From positions 139,685,463 to 139,749,462 of the forward strand of contig NC_044554.1 in NCBI RefSeq assembly GCF_007565055.1: a DNA stretch of 64,000 nucleotides, in the 5' to 3' direction. Under the pieces are notes generated by a model, which did not search any database, was not told the origin of the DNA, and saw only the letters and a program-made list of their open reading frames with translations. Shown here piece after piece: positions 1-11,572 of this stretch. The position numbers were made by a program, and so were the translations under genes. The number at the start of each line of letters is the position of its first letter. The first letter of the stretch is position 1. Source of the DNA: Rhinopithecus roxellana. Its lineage: Eukaryota > Chordata > Mammalia > Primates > Cercopithecidae.

Positions 1-7
1 ATAATAC

Positions 8-80
8 ATCAGTGTGATTATCACAGTACCTGGCATATAGCAAATGTCCAGTGAATATTAGCAATTGACATTATCTTAAG
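8..80 (+). repeat. MIR SINE 3' fragment
   Basis: The text 'CACAGTACCTGGCATATAGC' followed by an AT-rich 'GTGAATATTAGC' resembles the conserved 3' end of MIR elements. Only the tail is visible because the window starts here. Confidence 0.5.
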
Positions 81-929
81 GACATAGGGGACTATTTCTA
101 AATATATTCAGGAATCCCTATTTTGAATAGTGTAAGATCAGAAACAGTAGGAAGTGGCAAAAGTGTCACCATCTTTAGCCTATGCTGTGTCATCTTTTGA
201 AATTCTGGTATTTTTGGTACTGTCTACCAAAACGATAAAGAGCAACTAGGAACACTCTGCATGGAGAACTGAGAATGTGCCACATGAAAACTCATTCCGA
301 GAGAAAAGGGAGCTATCAATGACCAGCTTGATTCCATACTACATTTTATTTTCAGAAGAAAAGAGTGATTCTTAGGCTAGCCTCCTGTCAGACTGTCCCT
401 GGCCCCACACTATGAATTTCTACCTAGGTCTTAATGGCTATATATGACCCTGAGTTAATACCCACAGAGCAATGTCACTGGAAAGGGGTACAATATACAT
501 TCTTTGTGTGATGAGTACCATAAAAGCCCTGATTGCACCACTATGCAACTTATACACGTAACAAAATTACACTTGTGTCCTCTAAATTTATACAAATCAA
601 AAATAAATAAATAGAAATAAAAATTTGAAGCACAACTTGTAGTGTTTTGGTACGCATCTAACAAATTCTAAAACAAGATGATGGTGTGAGGCATTCTATC
701 CTAAACTAGTACAAATGTCTGGGGAATTTTGGAACTTTGAGAATCCTTGTAATGCCTGGTGGTCACAAAAGTATCTCTGAAGTGTCAACTTGGTTGATGG
801 AAACTGCAGTAGTCCCTGGGAGAAAAAAACATGGAAAGAAATCAGTAGCCTAGATAGATGTGGACGTGAGCACAGTGGTGCTTAGAGTGCTTAGACTCTT
901 TAATTGGTCCTAGCAAGAATTCTATTCAT
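81..929. other. Intergenic, nothing recognised
   Basis: AT-rich sequence with no convincing open reading frame, RNA gene or identifiable repeat. The 69-codon minus-strand frame at 455-664 has no homology that I recognise. Confidence 0.5.
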
Positions 930-1040
930 GAAAAACTTTTATTGTATCTGTTTTATACATGAGGAAAACTAAAAGTTGAAGAGTGGTAAATGTCAAGTCC
1001 AAGACCACAGAGTGAGTAGGCAGAAGAAAAAAGTATTTTA
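930..1040 (-). repeat. MIR SINE remnant, inverted
   Basis: Diverged match to the MIR core read in reverse: 'TTTTATACATGAGGAAAACT' followed by 'AGACCACAGAGTGAGTAGGC', which corresponds to the usual 'CAGATGAGGAAACTGAGGC ... GGTCACACAGCTAGTAAGTGG'. Confidence 0.5.
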
Positions 1041-1104
1041 ACCCAAGCAGTTAAATTCTAGGAGCTGAGAATTTTCTAAAAGGTATGTTAGAAGCCCTCT
1101 AGAG

Positions 1105-1335
1105 CAGTGGTCAGAAGTCTTTCCTGTAAAAGGCCAAATAGTAAATATTTTCAGCTTTTGGAGCTGTATGCCTTCTTTTGCAACTACTTAAACCATTTTT
1201 TGCCATAGTAACACAAAAACAGCTATAGACATATGTACACAAATGGGCATGGCTGTGTTCCAATGAAAGTTTATTTCCAAAAACAGAAGTCAGTCAGATT
1301 TGGCCCACAGGCCCTAGTTTGTAATCCTTGACTCC
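1105..1335 (+). mobile_element. hAT-type DNA transposon remnant
   Basis: The segment runs from 'CAGTGGTCAGAAGTCTTTCC' through 'GGCCAAATAGTAAATATTTT' and 'GGGCATGGCTGTGTTCCAAT' to 'CAGGCCCTAGTTTGTAATCC'. This is a common non-autonomous mammalian element whose ends form imperfect CAGNGGTC-type inverted repeats. The superfamily is from memory; the exact subfamily is not assigned. Confidence 0.6.
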
Positions 1336-2065
1336 TTGTAACTGCTATGGCAAATGATTTGTTCAGTCTTATTAAAGCATCACTTATGAAAATAGCATTT
1401 AAGGCTGCATCACCATTTTCTCTTCCATTGCTGTTAACCTCTCTTAAATTGGTAAAGTGTTAGTAATCTGCACTGATATATTTCACTTAGTGCATCTAGT
1501 CTCCTAGGGTAACAGAGACAAAAACAGACCCTTGATGTGACTTTTCCATAATAGATCATTCATTTTTGCACCTCTTGCTGCACCTGTTCATCGCCTGCAT
1601 GCCACTTGCTTACACTGACCTTCATCGTTTCCTACACCTGTACCTTTTTCTTCTTAGTTATCCTCTATCTATTTTTTTCTGAAAGGTTACTTGGTTTCTG
1701 AACTTTTTACTTTAAAAAAAAAATTCTGTGACACGTACTTCATTTGTTGTCTTTCCCTTCTTCTGCTCTAATTTTTAACACATTTATGTATGCTTATAGC
1801 ATCTGTGACTATGGCCACACATAAATTCTATGAGCACTTCAAATGGTTAGGAAATTCAGATTTAGTGAGAAAATTATGAGTTCAATTTTATTCAAAAGTT
1901 TGGTTGCACTAATACAGAATAGAAACACTGAGAAAGAGGAACAAGATGAAACAGCACACATCTAAAGTGGAAGTAAGCTTACCACATTCCCTAAGACTGT
2001 TTATTAGAACTGGAAGGAATGTAACTACCAATATATCCACCATTTTCTTTTATTTTTTTAAAAAA
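1336..2065. other. Intergenic, nothing recognised
   Basis: No gene or clear repeat. A poly-A stretch near 1712-1723 and generic AT-rich sequence are the only visible structure. Confidence 0.45.
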
Positions 2066-2262
2066 AGAACACACACTGGGGTCTACTGGAAGGCGAAGAG
2101 TGGGAGGAGGGAGAGGATCAGGAAAAATAACTAATGGGTAGAAGGCTTAATAATACCCGGGTGATGAAATAATCTGTACAACAAATCCCCATGACACAAG
2201 TTTACCTATGCAACAACCTGCACATGTATTCCTGAACTTAAAAGTCTAAAAAGAAAAAGGAA
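2066..2262 (+). mobile_element. L1 LINE 3' UTR end
   Basis: This matches the primate L1 3' terminus: 'ACACTGGGGTCTACTGGAAG', 'GGATCAGGAAAAATAACTAA', 'GATGAAATAATCTGTACAAC', 'CAACCTGCACATGTATTCC', then 'AAAAAGAAAAAGGAAAA'. It is a 5'-truncated sense copy with no coding capacity. Divergence suggests an L1PA or L1PB age class. Confidence 0.85.
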
Positions 2263-2908
2263 AACTGAAATCAGGAAATTCAGAGTCATTTATTTAACTG
2301 GTTATAGAGTTCTTTGACGAGCTGATTCTAAAATCCGGATCTGCTGATTCACCATCTAAAGGATCTTTCTAACTTCATGAGACCTGAACATGTGGAACAA
2401 GACAGGAGCATTTTCAAAGCATTTCTTCTTCTGTTGATCTAACATATTGCATCATTAGTCTTGGTTCTGATCCCTCAGGTAAAATGACTGGAACCTGTTT
2501 TCTCATCTATTTTCCTGCCCCCCTCCAGTGGTTTACAAACATAAAGGTCAGAGTTGATTAGTTCTTTAAAGAAAGTTCAGTTTTAAAAATAATTTCCTCA
2601 CATCAAGCATCCTTCCCTTCGTTTTCACCAACTTGCAGCTACAAAACAGTCTCAAGGTGAGCTAAGTCTACCTTTGCTGGTCTTCCTACTTGTGATGTGA
2701 GAGTAACTTCACTAAAACACAGTTCTGAAAATGCCACTCTGCTGCTTACTCATAAACATTCAGAGGCTCCTTACTGGCTCCTCAGACTACAAACATTTCC
2801 TTGTCTTCAAGTTTTCCTTGTTCTTTCTTTCACATAAAAGCAAACCAAAACAAAGCTCTGTATCTCTCTCTCTCTCTACCATTATTCTTATCAAAACCCT
2901 TTCTTTGG
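2263..2908. other. Intergenic, nothing recognised
   Basis: No gene found. A short CT-rich run occurs at about 2862-2878. Two overlapping short frames at 2731-2986 have no recognisable domain. Confidence 0.4.
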
Positions 2909-3389
2909 TTTGCTAGAGCTGCGGTAAGAGAGGACCCACAAACTAGGTGGCTTCAAAACCAGAAATTTATTGCTTCACAGTTCTAGACATCAGAAGTCTG
3001 AAACCAAGGTTAGCAAATGTCCAGAAGTCTATTTGAAAGAGTTGGTTCCTTCTGAGGCTTGTGAAGGAGAATGTGTTCATACCTTTGCCTCAGTTCCTGG
3101 TGATTTGCTGGTGATGTTTGGCATTCACTGACTTATGGCAACATATATCCAAGCTTCACATGGTCTTCTCTCTGTGTCTCTCTGTCCAAATTTTCCCTTC
3201 TTATGAGGACACTAGTCAGATTAGGTTAGAGCCCACCTTAACGACTTCATCTTAATTTGACTACATCTGCAAAGGCCTTTTCTCCCAGTACAATCACTTT
3301 CTGAGGCAAGAGGAGTTATCCTTTCAACATATGACACACATGTGACTTCGCCATGAATTTGTAGACAGACACAATTCAGCCCATAACAG
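2909..3389 (-). mobile_element. Old LTR-like interspersed repeat
   Basis: Characteristic phrases are 'TTGCTAGAGCTGCGGTAAGA', 'GGTGGCTTCAAAACCAGAAA', 'ATTTATTGCTTCACAGTTCT', 'TTCACATGGTCTTCTCTCTG' and 'ACTACATCTGCAAAGGCC'. This is a widespread mammalian repeat in reverse orientation, with no coding sequence. I place it loosely with the ERVL/MaLR-type LTRs but cannot name the subfamily. Confidence 0.5.
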
Positions 3390-3411
3390 CCTTCTTTGTA
3401 TTTCTAGGCTT

Positions 3412-3608
3412 TATACAGAAGCAATATCTTCTACGAAACATTTCCTACCTCTAGGCTGAGATGTTTTCCCCTGCTGAGCCTCTTAGTAACCATTCCTTCT
3501 TTCCATTTCCTGACTAGTTTCTTGAAATCAGGGATTGTATATTTCTCAATTTGTTACTTTACCCCAAAGTCTATCAAGTTGCTTGGTATTCAACAGACAT
3601 CAAAAAAT
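3412..3608 (+). repeat. L2 LINE 3' remnant
   Basis: The order of motifs fits the 3' end of L2: pyrimidine-rich sequence, 'CTTGAAATCAGGGATTGTAT' (compare 'GAGGGCAGGGACTTTGTCT'), then 'GCTTGGTATTCAACAGACAT' before the A-rich end. It is highly diverged. Confidence 0.45.
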
Positions 3609-3619
3609 GTTTGCTGTAA

Positions 3620-3932
3620 GATGGGCACGGTGGCTCATGCCTCTTGTAATCCCAGCCTTTTGGGAAGCCAAGAAGGGTGGATCACTGGGCTCAGGAGTTT
3701 GAAACCAGCCTGGCCAACATGGCAAAACCCTGTCTCTACAATTAAAAAAAAAAAAAAAACAAAAAAAAACAAAAAAAAAACTTATCCGGGCTTAGCAGCA
3801 CAAGCCTGTAGTCTCAGCTACTTGGAAGGCTGAGGTGACAGGATGATCTGAGCCTGGGAGGCCGAGGCTGCAACGAGCTGAGATAGCACTACTGCACTCC
3901 AGCCTGGGCAACAGAGTGAGACCCTGTCTCAC

Positions 3933-3972
<40 letters not shown>
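3620..3972 (+). repeat. Alu SINE, old (AluJ-like), full length
   Basis: Dimeric Alu starting 'GATGGGCACGGTGGCTCATG', with an expanded A-rich linker at about 3743-3780 and a poly-A tail to 3972. Many substitutions across both arms indicate an old subfamily. Confidence 0.85.
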
Positions 3973-3975
<3 letters not shown>

Positions 3976-4065
3976 TCTACTGGGTTGAAGAGAAGGTTTT
4001 GTCTTCTATACTTTAGTTCTGTATTCTAGAGGTGACAGGGATTTTAATGCAGGTTAAGATCCAAG

Positions 4066-4346
4066 TGGCTGGGCACGGTGGCTCAAGCCCGTAATCCCAG
4101 CACTTTGGGAGGCCGAGACGCGCGGATCACGAGGTCATGAGATCGAGACCATCCTGGCTAACATGGTGAAACCCCGTCTCTACTAAAAATACAAAAAACT
4201 AGCCGGGCGAGGTGGCGGGCGCCTGTAGTCCCAGCTACTCGGGAGGCTGAGGCAGGAGAATGGCGTGAACCCGGGAGGCGGAGCTTGCAGTGAGCCGAGA
4301 TTGCGCCACTGCACTCCAGTCTGGGAGACAGAGCAAGACTCTGCCT

Positions 4347-4389
<43 letters not shown>
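4066..4389 (+). repeat. AluY, Old World monkey type, with target-site duplication
   Basis: Nearly intact Alu with 'GGCTCAAGCCCGTAATCCC', 'CAAAAAACTAGCCGGGCGAG' and 'GTGGCGGGCGCCTGTAG', a combination I associate with cercopithecoid AluYR copies. A long poly-A tail (about 40 bases) and matching flanks 'AAGATCCAAG' at 4056-4065 and 4388-4397 show an ordinary, fairly recent retrotransposition. Confidence 0.9.
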
Positions 4390-4391
<2 letters not shown>

Positions 4392-4459
4392 TCCAAGCAA
4401 GGCGTCTACACTTCTAGGTCCTATTTTCACCATAGTGATGAGAAATAGTACAGTATTGA

Positions 4460-4660
4460 TTAAGAGAATGGACTTGACCAAATTCTGATTTTGTCACATA
4501 CGTCCATATTTATATAACCTGATAATATTAGCCTTTCACAAATTTCTCTCAATTTTCTCATTTATAAAGCATGACATGTAATCCCTACCCTAAAGTATTT
4601 GACTGAAAGTTGATTAAGATAATATATGCAATGTCCTAACCAGTGATAGCTAATAATATT
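4460..4660 (+). repeat. MIR SINE remnant
   Basis: Diverged sense MIR: 'CTCAATTTTCTCATTTATAA' corresponds to the conserved 'CCTCAGTTTCCTCATCTGTAAAATG' region, followed by the typical 'GATTAAGATAATATATGCAA' 3' part. Confidence 0.55.
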
Positions 4661-6886
4661 GTTGTCTAGGACACCTAGATAACCTATTGTTATGTATAGT
4701 GCTGATAAGCTTTTTAAAGGCTTTCAAGAAGTTTTTAAAGACTTTCATATGCTTATAGATCACAGAGAAGCCTCCCTACACACAGAGAAACTATTTGAGC
4801 TTGATTCATGAAGAGGGAAAAAAAAAAATAAGAGACACTTTATATAACCTTAAGGAAACAGTGGTCACTACTGGTCAAGGAGAACAGATAGCAATTGTGC
4901 AGAATTAAACTACAGATCCTATCTTTGACTATTTAGTCACACCTCACAATTAGCCAGAAGAGCCATTTTCAAATATCAAGGGCAATACAAATAGAGTTAT
5001 TATCATCATTCATTCTTCAAAGCAATGACCTTTACTTTGGGCTAGTTTCTTTGGCAAGGAAGTTTGGCATGAAGCTGCTAAAGTAACATTAAATGGCAAA
5101 ACTCTGTTCTTGTGACTATGCTATCTTAATGGCATTTTAACAAAACACCTAATTTCAGGCTCAGAGGTAAAAATGCTTAAGCAACCCACCTGAGACTCCC
5201 AAGCGGCATATTTATCAAAACAAGTTAAAGTCACCTTCTGAATAATTGTTGTGGAGGGGTTTTCACACAGCAGAGAGGCACATTTTCTGTGGATTGAACG
5301 ATTGATCACTAAGTTCTAGTAACAGGTGCATCTTGCTTCTGGGGCCTTGAAACATGACAGGCTGTAGAAAGACTATTAAAATCGCTTGCTAACAAAGAAA
5401 AATCAATTGTTCTCCACAAGGAGGTGCCCTCTGGCGCAATCAATATACAATGGTACAATGCTGGGCTGTAAAGCCTGTGAACAGATTTAAGCTTTTGATT
5501 AGGTAAAAGGTGGAGAGGGGAGCTGTTTTTCATCTCTGATGGACTCAGAAAGATAAAGACATATTTTGCTATAAGTTGCATTTGGTTTTTCTTCAGTAGA
5601 TCAACTTGTTAAAAGCACAGCTGGGTTTTCTTTTAGTATAATGCTTTGTAAAGTATCATCTTACCTGTTTTCAGGTCAAGGTATGTGGTAGAGAGCTGGA
5701 ATTGGAAAGGGGCATACTTATGAGACTAGTCCAAGAATCAAAATGGAAGGACAGATGGGAACAAGAACGCTATCAGTTCCATTGTTACAAGTTGAAAAGT
5801 ATATAATGTCTGTTATTTTTCTGCTACATATAAGAAATATATGAGTTTATGTGGCAGTCAGGTCTTGGAACTTTTTGTGCATTTTTCTACCAACAAATCA
5901 ATAATCATCTGTCATTTATAGACATGTTTCAAGAATAGAAAAATGGCATTTACAACCTCTGTATTTTCATAAAGCTTTGCCTGTGTGCCAACAATATTTG
6001 AAGCAGATACAAAACTCAAAATAAAACTCAATTCAGGCTATTCAGACAGGGGAAAAGCACACTCTCAGTAATAAAGAACTTTATGCTGAGAACATGAAGT
6101 GCTTTTTCACTCAAAGGAATGTTATAACTGAATAGTGTAGACAAAACCCATTGAACAATTGTCAGTAACTTTTTGTACTTAGAATGTGTATACATTGAAC
6201 ATATTTCAAATTCAATCTTTAAAAATGTTAAATGATCCAGATTTTATAAAATCAGTAACATAATTCAGTATTTTCACAGAAAATTAATTATATGTACTAA
6301 TGGATAATTTGCATGGTGTTGGAGAATTCGTATTATTTAGAAGGTAATTTTTGTTCAATATAAATCATCTCGTAAGTATCATTCACTAAAACTTCCAATC
6401 TTTTGAGTTTAACCAGATTAATCTTGTCCCTGTGCATTTGTTTCAGCCATAGAGAAGTCAAGTAAATTGCCAGACATAAAGCCATGTAATTTTCAATCCA
6501 GGTATCTAAAATAAAGATCTGGGAGTCTGACAGGGAGTATTAGGGACTGAGGCCAATATTTAAAGATAGCAGTGTAGTAGAAAGTCAAGAGGCAGAAGAG
6601 ATTCAAAAGAGGGTTTGGCTGTGTGCTGTTGCCCACTCTTCAACTGGAACAGCTTAGACATAGCTATCAATGATCCCTCATCTGCATCTCCAGAAGAGGC
6701 CTGTATTCACTTCTGACCCGACACTCTCAGAGTCCATACATTTTCCTAGTGAAATACTAAAGAAAGTTCTTATGCAGATGAAACTGATGAAAGAGGGAAG
6801 CATAGAAATGAGGAAAGAATATGTAGAAGAGCAGCAGTAAGGATAAAGCTGTAGGGAAACCTAAATGAAAGAAATCCAATGTTTAG

Positions 6887-6888
<2 letters not shown>
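4661..6888. other. Intergenic, nothing recognised
   Basis: A 2.2-kb stretch relatively free of young repeats. No coding exon, RNA gene or CpG island is visible. Short minus-strand frames at 5121-5581 show no known domain. Confidence 0.45.

Positions 6889-6924
<36 letters not shown>
6889..6924. repeat. (TG)n microsatellite
   Basis: About 17 uninterrupted TG dinucleotides, followed by an interrupted TG/CA-rich stretch to about 6956. Probably length-polymorphic. Confidence 0.95.
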
Positions 6925-6925
<1 letters not shown>

Positions 6926-6956
6926 TTTGTGTGCACACACGCACATGCATGTGTGC

Positions 6957-7369
6957 AGTTTGGAAGTCATTGCTTTGTCTGAAAATAGTAAAAGTCTTAA
7001 TTTACATTAGGCTTTCATTACAGAGTATCATAATCTCTAGATGGATATTAATTTGTTAAGGAATGTTATAATAGTAAAAATAATAAAAGAATGTGTCACT
7101 AATAAGCAAATGGGTATAGAATTTAATAATTAATTTAAAAATGCATAGAACAGATGACAGAAATAGAAAACAAATTGGAAGATGCTAGATTTAAGCACAG
7201 ACCATATAAACACTTTCAATATAAATGAACTAAAATTACAATTTAAAAATGAAGATTATTTTAATCTTTTTTATGCTTTTTCAATGCTACTTTTAAGAAA
7301 TGTTTTCAATTTTAATATTCAAAAACATTTTTAAAAAGATGACAAAAATTACTGAGCAACACCAAAAGA
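6957..7369. other. AT-rich intergenic
   Basis: Very AT-rich sequence with no gene. It may be the diverged upstream part of the L1 fragment that follows, but I cannot align it by eye. Confidence 0.35.
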
Positions 7370-7700
7370 AGCTTGAAGCTACACTAATATCAGACACTGT
7401 AGACTCAAAGCCAAGGCACATTATTAAAGATCGAAGAGATACTTCAAGGCACTAGGAAAATATGATTCTAAATGTGTATACACCTAGTAACAGAGCCTCA
7501 AAAGATGTAATGCAGAATTTTACAGACCTTCAAGAAGACAGTCAGTTTCACAAATACGTTGAGAGATTTTAAGACACCCCTCTTAGCAACTGATAGGACA
7601 AGCAGATACATCAGTAAGGTTATAAAAGAGTTGAACAATATGATTAACTAACTTGACATAATTGACAAATATAGTGCACCCAACCCAACAATTGCAGAAC
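7370..7700 (+). mobile_element. Old L1 LINE ORF2 fragment (degenerate)
   Basis: 'AACTTGACATAATTGACAAA' and 'CCCAACCCAACAATTGCAGA' match the early ORF2 region of L1 in sense orientation. The frame is broken by many substitutions and indels, so nothing is encoded. Confidence 0.6.
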
Positions 7701-7889
7701 GCAGGCTCAAAGTGAGGGGAGTTGATTTGGCTTTGTATAACAAGGAAGTCTGGACTTACATCTTCAGGTTTCAGATATCCTTGGACCCAGGGGTTTAAAA
7801 ATATAATATGAAATTTAAAAATTTTTTTCTGTCTCATTTATCCTTAATTTGGATATTGAATCTCATTATCTCCTATACAAACAAGTTGT

Positions 7890-8010
7890 CTTTTTAAGAC
7901 CTGAGAGTATGGTGTCAAGTAAAGTTGCTCCTCATTTTTGTATGTTGATTCTGGAACCTGCAGCTTTACTGAATTTGTATTAGTTCTAACAGTTTAACAA
8001 TGCTGGACAT
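7890..8010 (-). mobile_element. L1 LINE ORF2 fragment, antisense
   Basis: 'TTTTTGTATGTTGATTCTGG' and 'CTGCAGCTTTACTGAATTTG' followed by 'TTAGTTCTAACAG' are the familiar antisense reading of the L1 ORF2 endonuclease/RT interval. Short, non-coding fragment. Confidence 0.65.
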
Positions 8011-8758
8011 TTTGGTCACTCTTTTCTTTTTATATTCATTTTGATCCTATACCTTCTGTGTCTCTCTGTATACCTTACTAGACTATTGCTCTTGTTGCCT
8101 TCTGCTATTTCCTTCTCTCATTCTTTCTCTGTGTTGCTGCCATCAAATCTAAACATGTAACTGCTGTTTCCACTTTCTCCTGCTATAGCTACACCACTAT
8201 GTTTATCCCCTTCTCATACCCATAGTTATGCCTAGGTCTGCATGTACATAGGGATGCTATGACTGTCTGGATATGAGATATTATATTCACTCTAAGAAAA
8301 ATTATGTTTCCTCCAGGAGTAGAAAGAAGACAATGTTCCCAGGCCTTTTCCAGTGTTTCCCCTAAGCCCAGAGTATATTTACATCTCCCTGTAGCTAGAA
8401 ATAAGTCAATGACTCTAATATTCAATAAACCACCCTGAACCTCCATAGTCACTTACTTTAACTAAAAAGATTTCATTGATTTGTTTTTGCATGGTTACCT
8501 TTTATTCAGATATACGACTTTGTTATTTTTCTCTAAAATGACTTTGACATGATTTGCCTCCTGGTAGATTGAACTTCAGCAAAAGTTAAATAATGGTACA
8601 GCAGCTTATTCTGTGACCCAGAATATTCTCTCCTAAAATTTTAACCGAAAAACTGTAAGATAAAAATACAAACAAATATATATTTTATAATGGTGCAAAA
8701 TAAATAAAAACAACCCAGAAAAAACTAAATACCAAACATTAGAAAACTGGTTAAATAA
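8011..8758. other. Intergenic, nothing recognised
   Basis: No gene. Weak similarity to older LINE sequence cannot be excluded; the 87-codon minus-strand frame at 8189-8452 has no recognised domain. Confidence 0.35.
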
Positions 8759-8771
8759 ATTGCAGGACATC

Positions 8772-9090
8772 AGTTGGGTGCGGTGTCTCACGCCTGTAAT
8801 CCCAGCACTTTGGGAGGCCGAGGTGGATCGATCATGAGTTCAGGAGATTGAGATCATCTTAGCCAATGTGGTGAATCCCCATCTCTACTAAAAAAAAAAA
8901 AAAAAAAAAATAGATATATATATATAAAAAAAACCCGGGCATGGTGGGGCGCACCTGTAGTCCCAGATACTCGGGAGGCTGAGGCAGGGGAATTGCTTGA
9001 ACCCAGGAGATGGAGGTTGCAATGAGCCAAGATTGTACCACTGTACTCCAGTCTGGCAACAGAGTGAGACTCCATCTCAAAAAAAAAAAT
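8772..9090 (+). repeat. AluS-like SINE with target-site duplication
   Basis: Full-length Alu starting 'AGTTGGGTGCGGTGTCTCAC' with a long A-rich linker containing an AT-rich 'ATATATATAT' run. The flanks 'ATTGCAGGACATC' (8759-8771) and 'ATTGTAGGATATC' (9091-9103) are a target-site duplication with two substitutions. Confidence 0.9.
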
Positions 9091-9143
9091 ATTGTAGGAT
9101 ATCTATGCAATTAACTTTTATATAACCTTTAAAAATTATACCA

Positions 9144-9449
9144 GCCAGGCATAGTGGCTCATGTCTGTAATCTCAATACTTTGGGAGGTCAAGGCAGGAT
9201 GATTGCTCTGCCCCAGGTGTTCAATACCAGCCTAGGCAACATAGCCAGACCCCATCTCTACAGAAAAATAGCTAGCTGGGCATGGTGATGCAAACCTGTA
9301 GTCCCAGCTACTTGGGAGGCTGAGGTGGGAGTATCACTTGAGCCTGAAGGTGAGACTGCAGTGAGCCATGATTGTGCTACTTCATGCCAGCCTGAGTGAC
9401 AGAGTGAGACCTTTGTCTAAAAAATAAATAAGTAAATAAATAAATAAAA
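9144..9449 (+). repeat. AluJ-like SINE
   Basis: Alu dimer beginning 'GCCAGGCATAGTGGCTCATG', ending in an (AAAT)n-type tail 'AATAAATAAGTAAATAAATA'. Substitution load is high, consistent with an old subfamily. Confidence 0.85.
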
Positions 9450-10239
9450 TTTACACTGTACAACATTTAAGAACATAGAAAATTGTTCAGGTCAATAAAT
9501 CAGGTTGTCAGTTGGTTATTCCAGAATTACTCCTAGGTTAGATAGCAAAAGTTGGGACTAGATAGAATTTCTTCCTCCAAAGGCAAAATGAAAGCAGAGA
9601 CAAAAGCAAAAACTAGAAATATTCTTGAGGAAAACTGCAGACAACGTACATGGATTTGAAAATACTTTTCTGTTTTTTACCTTTTCAGGGCCAAAACCAA
9701 TTTGACACAGTGCCTTGCGTATTAATAACTTTACATAACATACCTTTATAAGAAGAGCCTCCCCACGACCACTTCCCAGGTTCAGAGCTTCACCATATTC
9801 AGCCTCCCTGCTTGTCACACAAAGGATTCAAGCCAGGACCTTACCAAGCTCAGGGAGGAGCATCAGACTCTTTCAGCAGTGTATACAGTTTATATTCCTA
9901 TTCTGTAAGCTATCACTGTGGGCCAACTTTCTTAAGTCATCTAGCTGTCCATTCCAAGCAAAGTGATGAACCTCACACAATCCTCCTTTTACTTCCTCCA
10001 GCCCATGGACAAAGTTGGGATATATCTTATGCCAGAGGCAAAATGATTGAATTCTCCTGAAGCTGCATGAAGAGGCTATATTACAGCCTATGCATAAGAG
10101 CCTTAATATACCTGTGAAAGGTAAAGAAATGCAAGTCAGATCTGAAACACCCAGTCAACACAGCCCAGGATAATTTTGCAATTGGTTTTCATGGCTTTTA
10201 TCTTCTGCATCCAGATGACAAAGATAGGTGACAGTAACA
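9450..10239. other. Intergenic, nothing recognised
   Basis: No convincing gene. Two short divergent frames at 9558-9818 and 9812-10060 lack known domains or splice context. Confidence 0.4.
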
Positions 10240-10244
10240 GATCC

Positions 10245-11081
10245 TGTATTAGTCAGTGTTCTCTAAAGGGACAGAACTAGTAGATTAGATGTATACAAGG
10301 GGAGTTCACTAAGGAGTATTGACTCACACAATCACAAGGTGAAATCCTGCAATAGACATAGTCCGCAAGCTGAGGAGCAGGGAAGTCAGTCCAAGTCCCA
10401 AAACCTCAAAAGTAAGGCAGCCCTCAGTCTGTGGCAGAAGGCCAGAGACCCCCTGGAAAACCACTGGTGTAAGTCCAAAGTCTAAAAGCTAAAGAACTTG
10501 GAGTCCGGTGTTCGAGGGCAGGAAGCATCCAGCATGGGAGAAAGGTGAAAGCCAGAAGACTCAGCAAGTCAAGTCCTTCCATGTTCTTCTGCCTGCTTTT
10601 ATCCTAGCTGCACTGGCAGTGGATTAGGTGGTGCCCACTCAGATTGAGAGTGGGTCTGCCTCTTCTCGTCCACTGACTCAAATGTTAATCTCCTTTGGCA
10701 ACACCCTCCCAGACACACCCAGGTAGAATATTTTGCATCCTTCGATCCAATCAAGTTGACACTCATTTTTTTTTTTTTGAAACGGAGTCTCGCTCTGTCG
10801 TCCAGGCTGGAGTGCAGTGGTGCGATCTCAGCTCACTGCAAACTCCACCTCCCGAGTTCAAGTGATTCTCCTGCCTCAGCCTCCTAAGTAGCTGAGATTA
10901 CAGGCGCATGCCACCGTGGCCAGCTAATTTTTGTATTTTTAATAGAGATGGGTTTTTACCATGTTAGGCAGACTGGTCTTGAACTCCTGACATCGTGATC
11001 TGCCTGCCTCGGCGTCCCAAGGTGCTGGGATTACAGGTGGGAGCCACCACTCCCAGCCAACACTCATTATTAGCCATCACA
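10245..11081 (-). mobile_element. Solo ERVL-type LTR interrupted by an Alu
   Basis: Read on the minus strand, the LTR begins 'TGTGATGGCTAATAATGAGT' and ends 'CTGACTAATACA'. Its flanks 'GATCC' (10240-10244) and 'GACCC' (11082-11086) look like a 5-bp target duplication with one change. Motifs such as 'GTGTGTCTGGGAGGGTGTTG' match the LTR at 18384. The Alu at 10768-11059 splits it near its 5' end. No internal retroviral genes are present; it is a solo LTR. I would call it MLT2-like, but the subfamily name is uncertain. Confidence 0.75.
10768..11059 (-). repeat. Alu SINE nested in an LTR
   Basis: Antisense Alu starting with a T-run then 'GAAACGGAGTCTCGCTCTGT'. The target duplication 'ACACTCATT' at 10759-10767 and 11060-11068 lies inside the host LTR, so the Alu is younger than the LTR. 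Confidence 0.92.
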
Positions 11082-11283
11082 GACCCGTAGTACCTTTCCT
11101 GGGCCATATGCAAACAAAAAGATTTACTCTAAACTGCCAATTGATTTATACCTTCTCCTCTTTACATGTATACACACAGGAAATTTAGAATTCCATTGTT
11201 CCACTGTCCTCTTGTGTGTTTATCAAACTCTTACTGGAACACAGTTCTTCAATTTACTTGATATTTATTTAGTTATTTTTATT

Positions 11284-11572
11284 TTATTTTATTATTATTT
11301 TTATTTATTTTTGAAATGGACTCTCGCTCTGTCGCCCAGGCTGGAGTGCAGTGGTGTGATCTCAGCTCACTGCACGCTCCGCCTCCCGGGTTCACACCAT
11401 TCTCCTGCCTCAGCCTCCCGAGTAGCTGGTACCACAGGCATCTGCCACCACGCCCGGCTAGTTTTTTTGTATTTTTAATAGATATGGGGTTTCACCGTGT
11501 TAGCCAGGATGGTCTCAATCTCCTGACCTCGTGATTCGCCCGTCTCTGCCTCCCAAAGTGCTGGGATTTCAG
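11284..11572 (-). repeat. Alu SINE, 5'-truncated
   Basis: Antisense Alu with an AT-rich degenerate tail, then 'GAAATGGACTCTCGCTCTGT' and 'GCCCAGGCTGGAGTGCAGTG'. It stops at 'GTGCTGGGATTTCAG', missing the first bases of the left monomer. Confidence 0.88.

Noticed and set aside
4158..4481. 107-codon minus-strand frame with a long Phe run
   Set aside because: Antisense translation of an Alu and its poly-A tail. The many similar frames with 'SRLECSGAISAHC'-type text across the window have the same origin.
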